Assembly (NCBI GenBank): GCA_950054255.1 | Contig: CATLOR010000001.1 | Coordinates: 248,001-312,000 of the forward strand | Source of the DNA: an uncultured Rickettsiales bacterium | GTDB lineage: Bacteria; Pseudomonadota; Alphaproteobacteria; Micavibrionales; GCA-2720935 | Reading direction: 5' to 3' | Length of the DNA stretch: 64,000 nucleotides | In this document: positions 18,410-28,143 of the stretch, piece by piece | Position numbering within the stretch: the stretch's first letter is position 1 | Layout: every line of letters begins with the position of its first letter | Translations under genes and position numbers: made by a program | Notes under the pieces: generated by a model | The model's input: only the letters and a program-made list of their open reading frames with translations | Told to the model about the DNA's origin: nothing | Database searches by the model: none

Positions 18410-19096
18410 ATGGGCTCTGCTTTTTTCAAATATTGTTTTATCTTACTTATTTGCCTCACGCTAGGAGCAGGTAGCTTATTCGCCGCAAATGGATTTAGCT
18501 CTACCACCTCTTTCCAGATCGCTTCACTCTATCATAAAATGATTGGGGCAACACCTGATTTCGAACAATGGGCTCTTTATACAGATGAATATAAAAATGC
18601 ACAACATTATGACGCCAAAATTGCCCTACAAGAGCAAGAAATTAAACTGAAAGAACTCTATTATAATATTTTTGCTGATGAAATGATCTCGATCCAAACA
18701 TCTATTTCGACACAAGAATATAGTGAAAAGCAAGAAAAGCTGTTTTTATCAACAATTTCACCTGATACCTTTTTTAACTATCATGCATTTGGTCAAAACT
18801 ATGCTGTTATTGTACCAGGCATTGAAAAATACCATGAAGTTTCCCTTTCTGAGGAAGCGATCCAAAAGTTTCGTGATACAAGTGGGCTAAGCGCTGTATT
18901 GGAATTAACCCTTAAACCTGAGATCGCTGATAATGTCGAGCCTATGATCTTTGAAAGTGAAGAATATTGGATGATCTTGTGTAAATTAGCACAGATCAGA
19001 ATATGGGATAACGATCGCCAAGTGGTTCTATGGTCTGAAAAAGCTGATTGGTATGATAATAGCAATACGCAATTGCTTGATCTTTTTGCGCAATAA
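18410..19096 (+). CDS. Hypothetical exported protein
   Basis: N-terminal signal peptide FKYCFILLICLTLGAGSLFAANG. Confidence 0.65.
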   Translation: MGSAFFKYCFILLICLTLGAGSLFAANGFSSTTSFQIASLYHKMIGATPDFEQWALYTDEYKNAQHYDAKIALQEQEIKLKELYYNIFADEMISIQTSISTQEYSEKQEKLFLSTISPDTFFNYHAFGQNYAVIVPGIEKYHEVSLSEEAIQKFRDTSGLSAVLELTLKPEIADNVEPMIFESEEYWMILCKLAQIRIWDNDRQVVLWSEKADWYDNSNTQLLDLFAQ

Positions 19097-19100
19097 TCTC

Positions 19101-19505
19101 TTAATAAATTTTATTTCTTGGAAGGGGCATGACAGCACCGATATTCGCGCGCACCTGATTGACTTCTCTTGAAAAACGAGAGAAATCATCAATATCACCA
19201 CTCAAACTTCCCCCTTGTATAAAACAAAGGTCATATCGGCCATCACTGCGTTTGGAAAAAGAAGATAACAAAGCCGCATTAATCGCCTCTTGCCCCATCA
19301 AATTTTGAACATATAAGCCTGAGGCAACAGCGGCATTAAACAATCCCTGATAACCATCACCAAATAATTCTTTACTGTCACCTCGAGTGGCAAAATAACG
19401 AATTCCAGCGCCTTTTTCCTCATCGACGATTAAATCAACAGCACGTAAATCCCATAAGTTAAAATTCATCTTTAAATCTTCATCTACATAAATTGCTGAA
19501 TCCAT
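19101..19505 (-). CDS. Hypothetical protein
   Basis: 134-aa ORF, adjacent to a similar-sized ORF. Confidence 0.6.
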   Translation of the reverse strand: MDSAIYVDEDLKMNFNLWDLRAVDLIVDEEKGAGIRYFATRGDSKELFGDGYQGLFNAAVASGLYVQNLMGQEAINAALLSSFSKRSDGRYDLCFIQGGSLSGDIDDFSRFSREVNQVRANIGAVMPLPRNKIY

Positions 19506-19525
19506 ATGTGTTTCCTTAGATTAGA

Positions 19526-19945
19526 TTAGTTTGGTTTTGAGTGTGTTTGAATAATGTTGGGCCATTTTTGATCAAGAGAAAGAGGTTTTCCTGAGCGAAC
19601 CTGACTAAGTTCTTGGAAAAAATTTGGATTATTTAAATTGATTTCTTCTGGTGCTTTATTCCCTATAATCGCTATTTCTATCTTATCTTCATTTAGTTTT
19701 CTTGCTAGCCTAATTAGATGCGCATTAACGATCATGTGATGATATATAAAAACCATTGAGCCACAAGATGCCGCCTGATCAAAAATCATTTTATGATTTT
19801 CCCCAAGTAATACTTCAGGCTTTTGTGTGACATCTTCAAACGACCAAAATACTAATTTTGAACTAGTACTATTCCAGCGCATATAGGCAACTGTATTAAA
19901 ATCTATAAACAACCCAGAATTTATATCTTCGTAAATCATATTCAT
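19526..19945 (-). CDS. Hypothetical protein
   Basis: 139-aa ORF. Confidence 0.6.
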   Translation of the reverse strand: MNMIYEDINSGLFIDFNTVAYMRWNSTSSKLVFWSFEDVTQKPEVLLGENHKMIFDQAASCGSMVFIYHHMIVNAHLIRLARKLNEDKIEIAIIGNKAPEEINLNNPNFFQELSQVRSGKPLSLDQKWPNIIQTHSKPN

Positions 19946-20038
19946 TTTCCTTTATTTAAAAGAAACATATAGATTTATATTAATTATGTCAATACATATT
20001 TCCTTGCTCTCAGTGGTGATTTAAGGTCAAATATAAGA

Positions 20039-20590
20039 ATGAGTGATATCAAAAATATATCTGGTCCGCCTCAAACACCTGCCTTACGAGAAGGTTTGGG
20101 TAAAAAAGATAGTGATGATCAATCACCGACCTATCAAGGTCCTCCCCATAAAAAACAAAGAGAGCATCATGAACAGCCTCTCACACCGGATGATGATTTA
20201 CGTATATCTCTAGACGCAATTGAAGAAAAGATCATTCATGATGTACGTGCTCTTTTAGGGTTTTACGATGAAGTCCCCGATACTATTCTGGACACAGAAT
20301 TAGAAGAAGAAAAAACCAAAACCGCAACAGAAAAAACTGTCGATCCAGCTTTCCGACAAGCCACAAATATCTACCAGAAAAACCAACAATCCCTCTATCA
20401 AAAAAGACCTTTTCCTTTCCCAGAAGGAATGACACTAAACGAGATAGACACAGAGGAATTTAGCTTATTAAAATTTTACTGGGATACCTTAGAAAAATTG
20501 AGAGAGAATCATCTTGAAGATATTCCACACAAGCATGAGCAAGATTTATATGTGTCCTTAAATAACTTTTTAAACACCTATTTTACTTAG
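20039..20590 (+). CDS. Hypothetical protein
   Basis: 183-aa ORF, charged, no recognised motif. Confidence 0.55.
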   Translation: MSDIKNISGPPQTPALREGLGKKDSDDQSPTYQGPPHKKQREHHEQPLTPDDDLRISLDAIEEKIIHDVRALLGFYDEVPDTILDTELEEEKTKTATEKTVDPAFRQATNIYQKNQQSLYQKRPFPFPEGMTLNEIDTEEFSLLKFYWDTLEKLRENHLEDIPHKHEQDLYVSLNNFLNTYFT

Positions 20591-21113
20591 AAGACTCAAT
20601 GCTATACCCATTTTCTTTTGTAACGATCAGATCATAGCCAAGTTTTTCTTCTAATTTTTGTCTTAATCGATAAATGTGCGTTTCAAGCGTGTGTGTATCA
20701 ATCCCTTTTTGATATCCCCAAATTTGTGATAAGAGATGTTCTCGGCTGACACTTTCCTCTGAGTGCGCCATCATATCTAACAAAGAGACTTCTTTCTCTG
20801 TCAACTCAATCTCCATTCCTGATGTTTTCAAAATGCGCTTATAGCGATCAACAATGATCCCGCGACCAATCTTAAATTGTTCTCCCTCTTTTAAACTTCT
20901 TTTAAGGAGGATTTCTTCTATCTCGTTTAAAACAAACTCAAACTGAATAGGTTTTTTCAAAACCACAGCCTCAGGCGTCTTTTTATCTTGTTGGGTTAAA
21001 ACAACACGTCCTGAACCATATTTTTCTGTAAGAGAGGGCGTAATTTGTTCTACAAAAAACGTGATTTCACGGGCTAATAAGGCATTTTCTATCTCTATTT
21101 CAAACTCAACCAT
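20583..21113 (-). CDS. OmpR/PhoB-type winged-helix regulator with a degenerate receiver-like N-terminus
   Basis: LTEKEVSLLDMMAHSEESVSREHLLSQIWGYQKGIDTHTLETHIYRLRQKLEEK. Confidence 0.8.
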   Translation of the reverse strand: MVEFEIEIENALLAREITFFVEQITPSLTEKYGSGRVVLTQQDKKTPEAVVLKKPIQFEFVLNEIEEILLKRSLKEGEQFKIGRGIIVDRYKRILKTSGMEIELTEKEVSLLDMMAHSEESVSREHLLSQIWGYQKGIDTHTLETHIYRLRQKLEEKLGYDLIVTKENGYSIESSK

Positions 21114-21166
21114 GTATTTTTTTCCTATCTAACCCTAAGATAAATAAAATAAGTCTTTAATATCAG

Positions 21167-21850
21167 TTGGTTAATATTGGCACTGTTTTTGCTTCTCATA
21201 TTCATACTATGAGTGTATCAACAGTAACATATTTTCATCAATTTGACGAAGCAAAGTGGAATTTTGCTCATAAAAATGCATCCTCACTTAAGGCCGCTGT
21301 CGACAGCAGCGCCGTTTACAGTGATCAAATTTCCGCTGATCGCTTACCTCAAAATAATGATTTTAAATTCTCTGATTTTATTGACATTGTTAACCCACTC
21401 CAACATCTCCCTGTCGTTAACACACTCTATCAAAACCTAACAGGGGATACGATGGAAGGGTTCTCCCGTGTTATTGGCGGAACACTTTATGGAGGACCTC
21501 TTGGTACAGCAAGCGCTGTTACAAATGAAATCTTAGAAGACACATCTGGTAAAGATATCGGAGGGCATATGTTAGCGATGCTTACACCAGAAGAAAACCT
21601 ATTGGTCGATGAGCAAATAGCGCAACAAGAAGAAGAGCCTCTCACCATTGAGATTCGTGGTCGCAATTATATAGATGATTTAGGAGATCTTGTAACAAGT
21701 GATACTGAACCTTTGCACAATAAATCTATTCCTTCAGATAAACAGTCCCTCCTTAAAGACGAGCTCACCTTAGGGCTTATTTATTTACAAGAAGAATTAC
21801 ACTTAGAGGCGCGCACCGAACAAACCAGTTCCTATACGAACATAAGTTGA
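21167..21850 (+). CDS. Hypothetical protein
   Basis: 227-aa ORF; overlaps the convergent YggS-family gene by 48 bp; start could be 21209. Confidence 0.5.
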   Translation: MVNIGTVFASHIHTMSVSTVTYFHQFDEAKWNFAHKNASSLKAAVDSSAVYSDQISADRLPQNNDFKFSDFIDIVNPLQHLPVVNTLYQNLTGDTMEGFSRVIGGTLYGGPLGTASAVTNEILEDTSGKDIGGHMLAMLTPEENLLVDEQIAQQEEEPLTIEIRGRNYIDDLGDLVTSDTEPLHNKSIPSDKQSLLKDELTLGLIYLQEELHLEARTEQTSSYTNIS

Positions 21851-22435
21851 TCCGCATTTAACAGCACATGTGTAGTCTGAACTCATTCCCATACTTAATT
21901 CTTTCAATCCCAACATCTCCGCGGCATTTCTTAAAGATATAAAATGTTTTTCCGAAGACTCATCATGTGGAGGTATCGCCATTAAACCAATAATGTCTAA
22001 CGCGCATTCATGGGTACACAAATCATAAAAAGATTCTAACTCTTGAAAAGTAACGCCTGATTTTTGTGGCTCATTGCCTATATTCACCTGTATAAAACAA
22101 GGTATTTTTTTATTCTGTAAGCGCATTTCTTTTGATAGGGCGCGCGCAATTTTTTCACGATCAACTGTATGAATGACATCAAATAAAGCAACGGCGTCTT
22201 TTACCTTATTGGATTGGAGTGGTCCTATTAAATGAAGTGTTATATCAAAATGCTCTTTTTTTAATTCTTGCCAATGTTCATATGCTTCTTGCACACGGTT
22301 TTCGCCAAAATCTTTAAGGCCTGCTTCTAACGCTTGTTCGATTTTTATTTGAGGTTGTTTTTTACTAACTGCGATGAGCTTCGCTGAGCCTATTTGGTGC
22401 TTTATTTTTTGATATCGCTCTTGGATCTGATGCAT
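21803..22435 (-). CDS. YggS-family pyridoxal-phosphate homeostasis protein (PLPBP)
   Basis: KLIAVSKKQP, DFGENRVQEA, LHLIGPLQSNKV, MGMSSDYTCAVKCGSTYVRIGTGLFG. Confidence 0.95.
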   Translation of the reverse strand: MHQIQERYQKIKHQIGSAKLIAVSKKQPQIKIEQALEAGLKDFGENRVQEAYEHWQELKKEHFDITLHLIGPLQSNKVKDAVALFDVIHTVDREKIARALSKEMRLQNKKIPCFIQVNIGNEPQKSGVTFQELESFYDLCTHECALDIIGLMAIPPHDESSEKHFISLRNAAEMLGLKELSMGMSSDYTCAVKCGSTYVRIGTGLFGARL

Positions 22436-25419
22436 TAACTAAATGTTTGTTCCATGCGCTTTTTTTGTGCGGCTAAAACAAGCTCTTCAACAATTTCTTC
22501 AACAATTGCAAAAGTTGCTGCTCCATCTGCATCACCTGCATCGGCTTTCATATTAATACGACGACGGATCTCACTGCGCGCTGAACCACCTGGGAATGTT
22601 GACGCCAACATTCGACGTGCAAGCCCTGCACCAATACGCTCATATAAACGAGAACGAATAGCCACATCTTCAGCCGAGGTTGAAAACGCCCATAATTCAA
22701 CTGGGCCAAGTGTGTTAATCAAATGCTGTTCATAACGCCCTTCATTACTCCCCAAAACAAACAGTGCTGGCGCCCCTGTACTACGAGGCCCTGTCAAACG
22801 GTTACGCATAATCCAGCGCGCGGTATTTGATAAACCAAATCGTTTTTGAGCATTATCAACGGCACTATCTGAAATCGCTGCCCCCAAAATCCAAACACCT
22901 GTTGCCAAATCCACCATATCATCATCAAAGTCATCAATAAGCTGAGAGGCAAGGACAATCTGAACCCCCCATTTACGACCTTCACGCACATCACGAACGA
23001 TCTGAGAACGCACAGATTTAGACTTACTCGTACGATGGAATTCATCATAAGAAAGACGTTTCGGAGATTCCTTAATATCACGAATACGGGCAATGTGGTA
23101 AGGATGATATTTTTGAGGAATATTTTTCAAGCTTTCCTCACCAATCCACCAACCGCGAACCAATGTGAAACGCGCTAACATATACATGATCGCTGTTTGA
23201 CGATCCGCTGTATCATCCCCTTGAGGACAGACATCTTGTAAATCAAGCGCACACACACGCACCGATCCAAGATCGAACTTTGTCACAGAAGATAGAATTG
23301 GGAATTCGCGCACAGCTGAAGTCATCATTCGTTCAAATGCACTAATCACACCTTCAGAACTTGTTCCGATTTGTGTTTCTTCTAGAAGCGCTCTAATTTG
23401 TGGACGACGCGCCGCTGTAATACAATCTTGTAATGTTGGAACAGCATGACGTTGCGCTAATGTACATTCATGATAGAGCTCTGCCTCATATAAAACATCA
23501 ACCACATCCCACCATGTTGGCTCTGGTGGTAAATGCAAATTATATTTCTTAATTGTTTCATCAACATGCTCATCTAAACGCTCAAGATAAGTCCGTGCTT
23601 CTGCGCTTGCTTGTGCATCATCACGCCAACGATACATCTCATCAACAACAAGCCCAGCTAATTGAGCGATCCCATCATAAGGTTTCTCTTGACCTGGTGG
23701 TGTACATAATAAAGTCATAAGCTCAATCAAGAAACTGCGCTCTTCTGGTAAAGCATAGCGACACCCCAACTGTGTATCAAACGGGTTCACCGCAAAATCA
23801 GGCGACATTCTAAATTTATAATGACCAACCTCATGACGACGCTCTTTTGGAAGCGCATCTTGTAACATTGAAATTAACCCTGCTGATGATGGCCCAATAT
23901 CAATAATCGCCACGAATGGAAGTTTTGACTGCCCCGCAGTTAAACATGTTCCAAAGTTTAATGTATTCATCAAAACAGATTTACCCGCACCAGGTTGCGC
24001 GAAAATCAAATCAAACCATGTAGTCGTTAATGTACTTCCTGTTTGGTAAGGCCAAATGCGACCATCTGGTGTTCTAAATAACACAGACCCTTCTTCAAAT
24101 GGACTAGAAGGTCTTTGCCATGGTAATAATCGCATCACTTCACGTAGAGGCAAAACACCAGCCGGTGCCGTTGACGCACAAGCAATCCCCATTGCAGAAG
24201 ACAATACACAAGATAATGGATCCCCTTGCATATTAGATACTTGAGCATATCCCCAGCTTTCCATAGATTGAATCAAGCTAGACATCCGCTCTTGAACAAG
24301 CTTCAATTCACCTTCTGGCGCCCAAGTTGCTGCAGAAATACGCATTTTAACAATCGGCTCATCACGAGAAAGCTCAACCAACCCTTCAATAGACTCTTTC
24401 ACTTGTTTATTAACAGGGTTTGTAAATCCTAAAATAGAAGACAACATCTTTTGTGCTGCGGCCCCTTGTATTCCTCCACTTTCAATCAAGAAAGAAATAC
24501 GAAATGGCATTTTTGATTCAACCATTCTATTTAATAGAATAGGGAAAGGCACAGAATCAGAGGGGCCTAAAGTCATATCAACACCGCCCCATAATTGATC
24601 TCCAATCCGAACAATCGAGCGATCAACCGTTTGTGCATCATCAACCGCTAATTGCGATTTCAAAGACGGCCATAATAAATCTGAATAATCCCCAGTTGTC
24701 TCAGGCGCTCTTGGCATAATTTTATCCCCAGGAAGTGAGGGGCGCCATGATGGGTTTGTTTTATTAGGAAATAAATTATTTCGTACCGCGCGTAAGGCAT
24801 CATGGACTTCTAAGACTTTTGCTTGAATCCCTAATTCTTGTAGAACCGTTGTAATCGAGGCAACAAAACTTTTATGACGTCCCCGCAACATATCAAAAAC
24901 CATTGTTGGGTTTTGAGAATTACGCGCATTCACCCATGCCATATCCTGCATTTCTTTTGCACTACGCTCAAAGTCTGTCTTTGTTAAACAGCTTGGTCTT
25001 GTCCATAAAACAAAATACATTTCTTCCCATGATAAAAAGCGAGATAAGTGACGCTCTTTTTCTTCGAAAAGATCTTCTAATTCTAGATTAATATTATGAG
25101 AAGCAACGCGGTTTGGTTTCACGAATTGTGGCATCTCTCGGCGCATAGCATCTGGATCGCGACAGAAATAAACTTGAAGCGCATACCCTTTTCTATCAAA
25201 ACGCGACCCCATATTCACAGCTGCGTTTTGAACAATATGCTTATATTCTTCTTCCCCAATAATCTGACGTGCACCATCGACACGCACATAGGTCACAAGC
25301 GATCCATCACTGGCAACAAGTGTTTGAGGGTCATCCGATGTTTCCAACTTAATGTAGGACTCAATCGGCTGACGGATCAAAGACACAAGAGGTGCTGCTA
25401 ATTTTTTCCAAAAACTCAT
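22435..25419 (-). CDS. dotO: Type IVB secretion ATPase DotO/IcmB (TraU-like)
   Basis: 994 aa; Walker A FAQPGAGKSVLMNTL; LSYDEFHRTSKSKSVRSQIVRDVREGRKWGVQIVLASQ; position after icmJ. Confidence 0.92.
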   Translation of the reverse strand: MSFWKKLAAPLVSLIRQPIESYIKLETSDDPQTLVASDGSLVTYVRVDGARQIIGEEEYKHIVQNAAVNMGSRFDRKGYALQVYFCRDPDAMRREMPQFVKPNRVASHNINLELEDLFEEKERHLSRFLSWEEMYFVLWTRPSCLTKTDFERSAKEMQDMAWVNARNSQNPTMVFDMLRGRHKSFVASITTVLQELGIQAKVLEVHDALRAVRNNLFPNKTNPSWRPSLPGDKIMPRAPETTGDYSDLLWPSLKSQLAVDDAQTVDRSIVRIGDQLWGGVDMTLGPSDSVPFPILLNRMVESKMPFRISFLIESGGIQGAAAQKMLSSILGFTNPVNKQVKESIEGLVELSRDEPIVKMRISAATWAPEGELKLVQERMSSLIQSMESWGYAQVSNMQGDPLSCVLSSAMGIACASTAPAGVLPLREVMRLLPWQRPSSPFEEGSVLFRTPDGRIWPYQTGSTLTTTWFDLIFAQPGAGKSVLMNTLNFGTCLTAGQSKLPFVAIIDIGPSSAGLISMLQDALPKERRHEVGHYKFRMSPDFAVNPFDTQLGCRYALPEERSFLIELMTLLCTPPGQEKPYDGIAQLAGLVVDEMYRWRDDAQASAEARTYLERLDEHVDETIKKYNLHLPPEPTWWDVVDVLYEAELYHECTLAQRHAVPTLQDCITAARRPQIRALLEETQIGTSSEGVISAFERMMTSAVREFPILSSVTKFDLGSVRVCALDLQDVCPQGDDTADRQTAIMYMLARFTLVRGWWIGEESLKNIPQKYHPYHIARIRDIKESPKRLSYDEFHRTSKSKSVRSQIVRDVREGRKWGVQIVLASQLIDDFDDDMVDLATGVWILGAAISDSAVDNAQKRFGLSNTARWIMRNRLTGPRSTGAPALFVLGSNEGRYEQHLINTLGPVELWAFSTSAEDVAIRSRLYERIGAGLARRMLASTFPGGSARSEIRRRINMKADAGDADGAATFAIVEEIVEELVLAAQKKRMEQTFS

Positions 25420-25532
25420 GGGAACAGATGTGTCCTCATTTGGTTAACGTTAATTGTTACTACTATACAAGACAGTTTTCCACCCTGTCTATAGTCAAAA
25501 TACAAGAATTATATAGATAATTCGTTAAATTT

Positions 25533-26234
25533 TTAAGAAAGCTCAGCTTGAGCTGCCTCTAATAAAGAAGGCCATGATGTTGGCATAGAGGCGCCAAAAG
25601 GCCCTTTTTTTGAGCGCCAATAGGCTAGAATTTGTGGGAATTGGTTAAAATCAAGATCACCTTCATGAATAATACGTCGATCTAAAGGCAATAATCTTAG
25701 TCCGTCAATTTTTTGATCTCTTAAATTATATTCACGCTCTTCCATAAAATCTTTAAATATTCGTGCTAAAACAGATGGATCATCCGTTCCAATTCTTTTT
25801 TTCGCTTCTTCGCGTCTATTCATTAATAATTCTAATGTCGCTTTTGCTGAATCAGCCATAGGACCTTGTGTAACACGCGCGACATAAACGGCGCGCATAA
25901 TATGATGAAGCGCTGCCTGCCCAACTTCGGGTAACCAAACCAAAACACCCGAGCGCATATGAGCGGCTTCTTCTAAATGAAAAACTTGATGGCAAAACAA
26001 ACACATCGTCACTAAATTATCCGCAGAATAATTTAATGTATCACCATCTTGATGATACAGATCTTGATATTTCTCGGCTTTAAAACCACAACAACCGCAT
26101 GTATGATTATCGCGCTCAAAGATCTGCGCCTTAATCTGCTTAATATCTTCGTCAGAATAAGTATGCGCATGTTTACGAGATTTGGCGCCAGCCGAAAAAC
26201 GACCGACGCCTAATTTTAATGCTATGTAAGACAT
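25533..26234 (-). CDS. dotN: DotN/IcmJ, HNH-like zinc protein of T4BSS
   Basis: FERDNHTCGCCGFKAEKYQDLYHQDGDTLNYSADNLVTMCLFCHQVFHLEEA; gene order. Confidence 0.88.
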   Translation of the reverse strand: MSYIALKLGVGRFSAGAKSRKHAHTYSDEDIKQIKAQIFERDNHTCGCCGFKAEKYQDLYHQDGDTLNYSADNLVTMCLFCHQVFHLEEAAHMRSGVLVWLPEVGQAALHHIMRAVYVARVTQGPMADSAKATLELLMNRREEAKKRIGTDDPSVLARIFKDFMEEREYNLRDQKIDGLRLLPLDRRIIHEGDLDFNQFPQILAYWRSKKGPFGASMPTSWPSLLEAAQAELS

Positions 26235-26264
26235 ATAATTCTTAAATAACCTTTTTTATTTAGA

Positions 26265-26639
26265 TTAGAACGATGTTCCTGAGAATGCATCAACTGCGTT
26301 TGAATTCACAGCAGTGCCTGATCCAACAGCCGAACTCATTGCTTCTAGTAATGTTGGAAGCGCTAATAAACATCCACCAATACCAAGACGTGCAAGACCA
26401 TCTTTTAATGGGGTTTGACCTGGATTTTCTACGTGTCCTTTTAATTTTAAAGCACCAGCAATCCCTAGACCAATACCACCAATATAAGCAACGATCCCTA
26501 ATAGTTTAGGTACGTTATTTGCAGAAGCGGCGATCCCACTCGTAATGCTTTGGAATCCTGCCCCAGATGCAAGAGCATCAGAAGACGAAGATAATAGTGC
26601 TACAGTTGTTGCAATAGCTGCTAATTGATATTTTTTCAT
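26265..26639 (-). CDS. dotP: DotP/IcmD-like T4BSS inner-membrane protein
   Basis: NVPKLLGIVAYIGGIGLGIAGALKLKGHVENPGQTPLKDGLARLGIGGCLLALPTLLE; AGGAGGG RBS before MKKYQL. Confidence 0.8.
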   Translation of the reverse strand: MKKYQLAAIATTVALLSSSSDALASGAGFQSITSGIAASANNVPKLLGIVAYIGGIGLGIAGALKLKGHVENPGQTPLKDGLARLGIGGCLLALPTLLEAMSSAVGSGTAVNSNAVDAFSGTSF

Positions 26640-26679
26640 AGTTATGTCCCTCCTAAAAGACAAAGTTTTACAGTTTAGT

Positions 26680-27915
26680 TTAAAATGTTAAGCCAACTAA
26701 GCCTAACGTTTCTTGTACAGCGTTTACTAACGCTGTGAGATTAACGGCTAATGCGCCGCCAATTATGTGGGTGAAACCCGCAGACATAGAAGCCTGACCA
26801 TCGCCTTCACCATATGATCTTAAAATAAATATACCACGAACAAAGCTGAACCATCCAACAATTTGTACAAACATAAAGACAGCTTGCACAGCTTGGTTTG
26901 CGCGTGTTGCTAACATCGCATCCATATTTTGAGCATCCGCCATAACAGCATATGTACTCACAACATTTGTACCAAAGAGCGATAATTGCGCACCCCCCAT
27001 GAAGTTTTGGATTGATAAAAGCGCCGCGGCGGACAAAAATGTCCCAATAGTCCCCATTCCCCACGGCGCTCTAGGCCCGTCTTGAGCACTTTTCATCAAT
27101 CTAAATACACCAACCACAGCAAAAGCAACACCGGCAATAAAGCAGACTTGTCCCAATAAACCAATTAAGGGTCCATGGATATTTGTGACTAAATTCACAA
27201 GAATTTGGTCTAATGCTAACGCACCACCTTCACCAGCTCCTAATTGCGAGCTTGCTGAATTTTGATAAGCGGCAACAGATTGCATTAAAGAACGAAGTGC
27301 AGCCGTAATTGTTGGTAAAGCAAGTAATGCAGAACCTGTTAATAAAATCATAATCGGACGACGGATTGGTGCTTGACCAGGATTATCCGCTGATTTAATA
27401 AACTCAACTAATGCCCAAATACCAAAACCTAAACCGAATAAATAAGTAATAACACCAAATAATTTTTCAGGTGAAGAGAAAGAATCTTCTAAGTTTCCAA
27501 TAAGCGCGCCTAGCCCAATCGCTGTAGCACTTCCTGTTGGTAACGTTTCAGGCGCACCGCCAGTTCTATAGCCAATCGCATCAATCATAGCGTCAAATAC
27601 TGTTGGTAGAGAAAGTAAAGCTCCCCCAATAATTAAACGAACAATAGCGCTTCTAAGTGGTTCTCTGCCTGATGAATCAACATGATCTTTAAATTTGAAA
27701 AGAGCTGAAATTGCAAAAACAATACCCGCGATATAAGCAACAACAGCCATTAATTTTGGTACACCTGTTAAAGATGTTCCAATACTCGCGACAATGTCAT
27801 CCCAAACGCCTGCATGAGCCGCGCTATCAGGAATAGAAATTAAAAAAGCAAAAGCCAAAGCCCAAAGCCCAAAATGGCGTCTTGCATCTTTCTGTTGTTT
27901 TTTAATGACTGACAT
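26680..27915 (-). CDS. dotE: DotE/IcmC-like T4BSS membrane protein with multiple DotP/DotE-type modules
   Basis: Repeated PKLMAVVAYIAGIVFAISALFKFKDHVDSSGREPLRSAIVRLIIGGALLSLPTV-type modules; C-terminal GFTHIIGGALAVNLTALVNAVQETLG. Confidence 0.8.
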   Translation of the reverse strand: MSVIKKQQKDARRHFGLWALAFAFLISIPDSAAHAGVWDDIVASIGTSLTGVPKLMAVVAYIAGIVFAISALFKFKDHVDSSGREPLRSAIVRLIIGGALLSLPTVFDAMIDAIGYRTGGAPETLPTGSATAIGLGALIGNLEDSFSSPEKLFGVITYLFGLGFGIWALVEFIKSADNPGQAPIRRPIMILLTGSALLALPTITAALRSLMQSVAAYQNSASSQLGAGEGGALALDQILVNLVTNIHGPLIGLLGQVCFIAGVAFAVVGVFRLMKSAQDGPRAPWGMGTIGTFLSAAALLSIQNFMGGAQLSLFGTNVVSTYAVMADAQNMDAMLATRANQAVQAVFMFVQIVGWFSFVRGIFILRSYGEGDGQASMSAGFTHIIGGALAVNLTALVNAVQETLGLVGLTF

Positions 27916-28143
27916 ATGTTTCTCCAAACCCCGAAATCTTCACTATCGCTCACAAAATTGTGCGACAAACCCTATTCCATAATTTAAACACATTTCCGCC
28001 ATCTTTTACAAGAAGAATCTTTTTATATTAACATAAACCATTGAAAATATGGTGTTTTAATAAAAAAGCACTTTTGTCAAAAATGACATAATTTAAGATT
28101 TTTTTAATAATCTAAAGTGATTGTACACCTCAAATATTAAAAA

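Noticed and set aside
22794-23093. Alternate-frame ORF inside dotO
   Set aside because: Same-strand out-of-frame shadow of the 994-aa DotO frame
25533-26234. HNH homing endonuclease or restriction enzyme (CxxC...H..D..N...C..CH motif)
   Set aside because: Position between DotP and DotO and overall pattern fit DotN/IcmJ, which carries an HNH-like zinc fold
26807-27064. Alternate-frame Cys/Trp/Tyr-rich ORF within the DotE-like gene
   Set aside because: Same-strand +1 shadow; the main frame shows clear repeated modules
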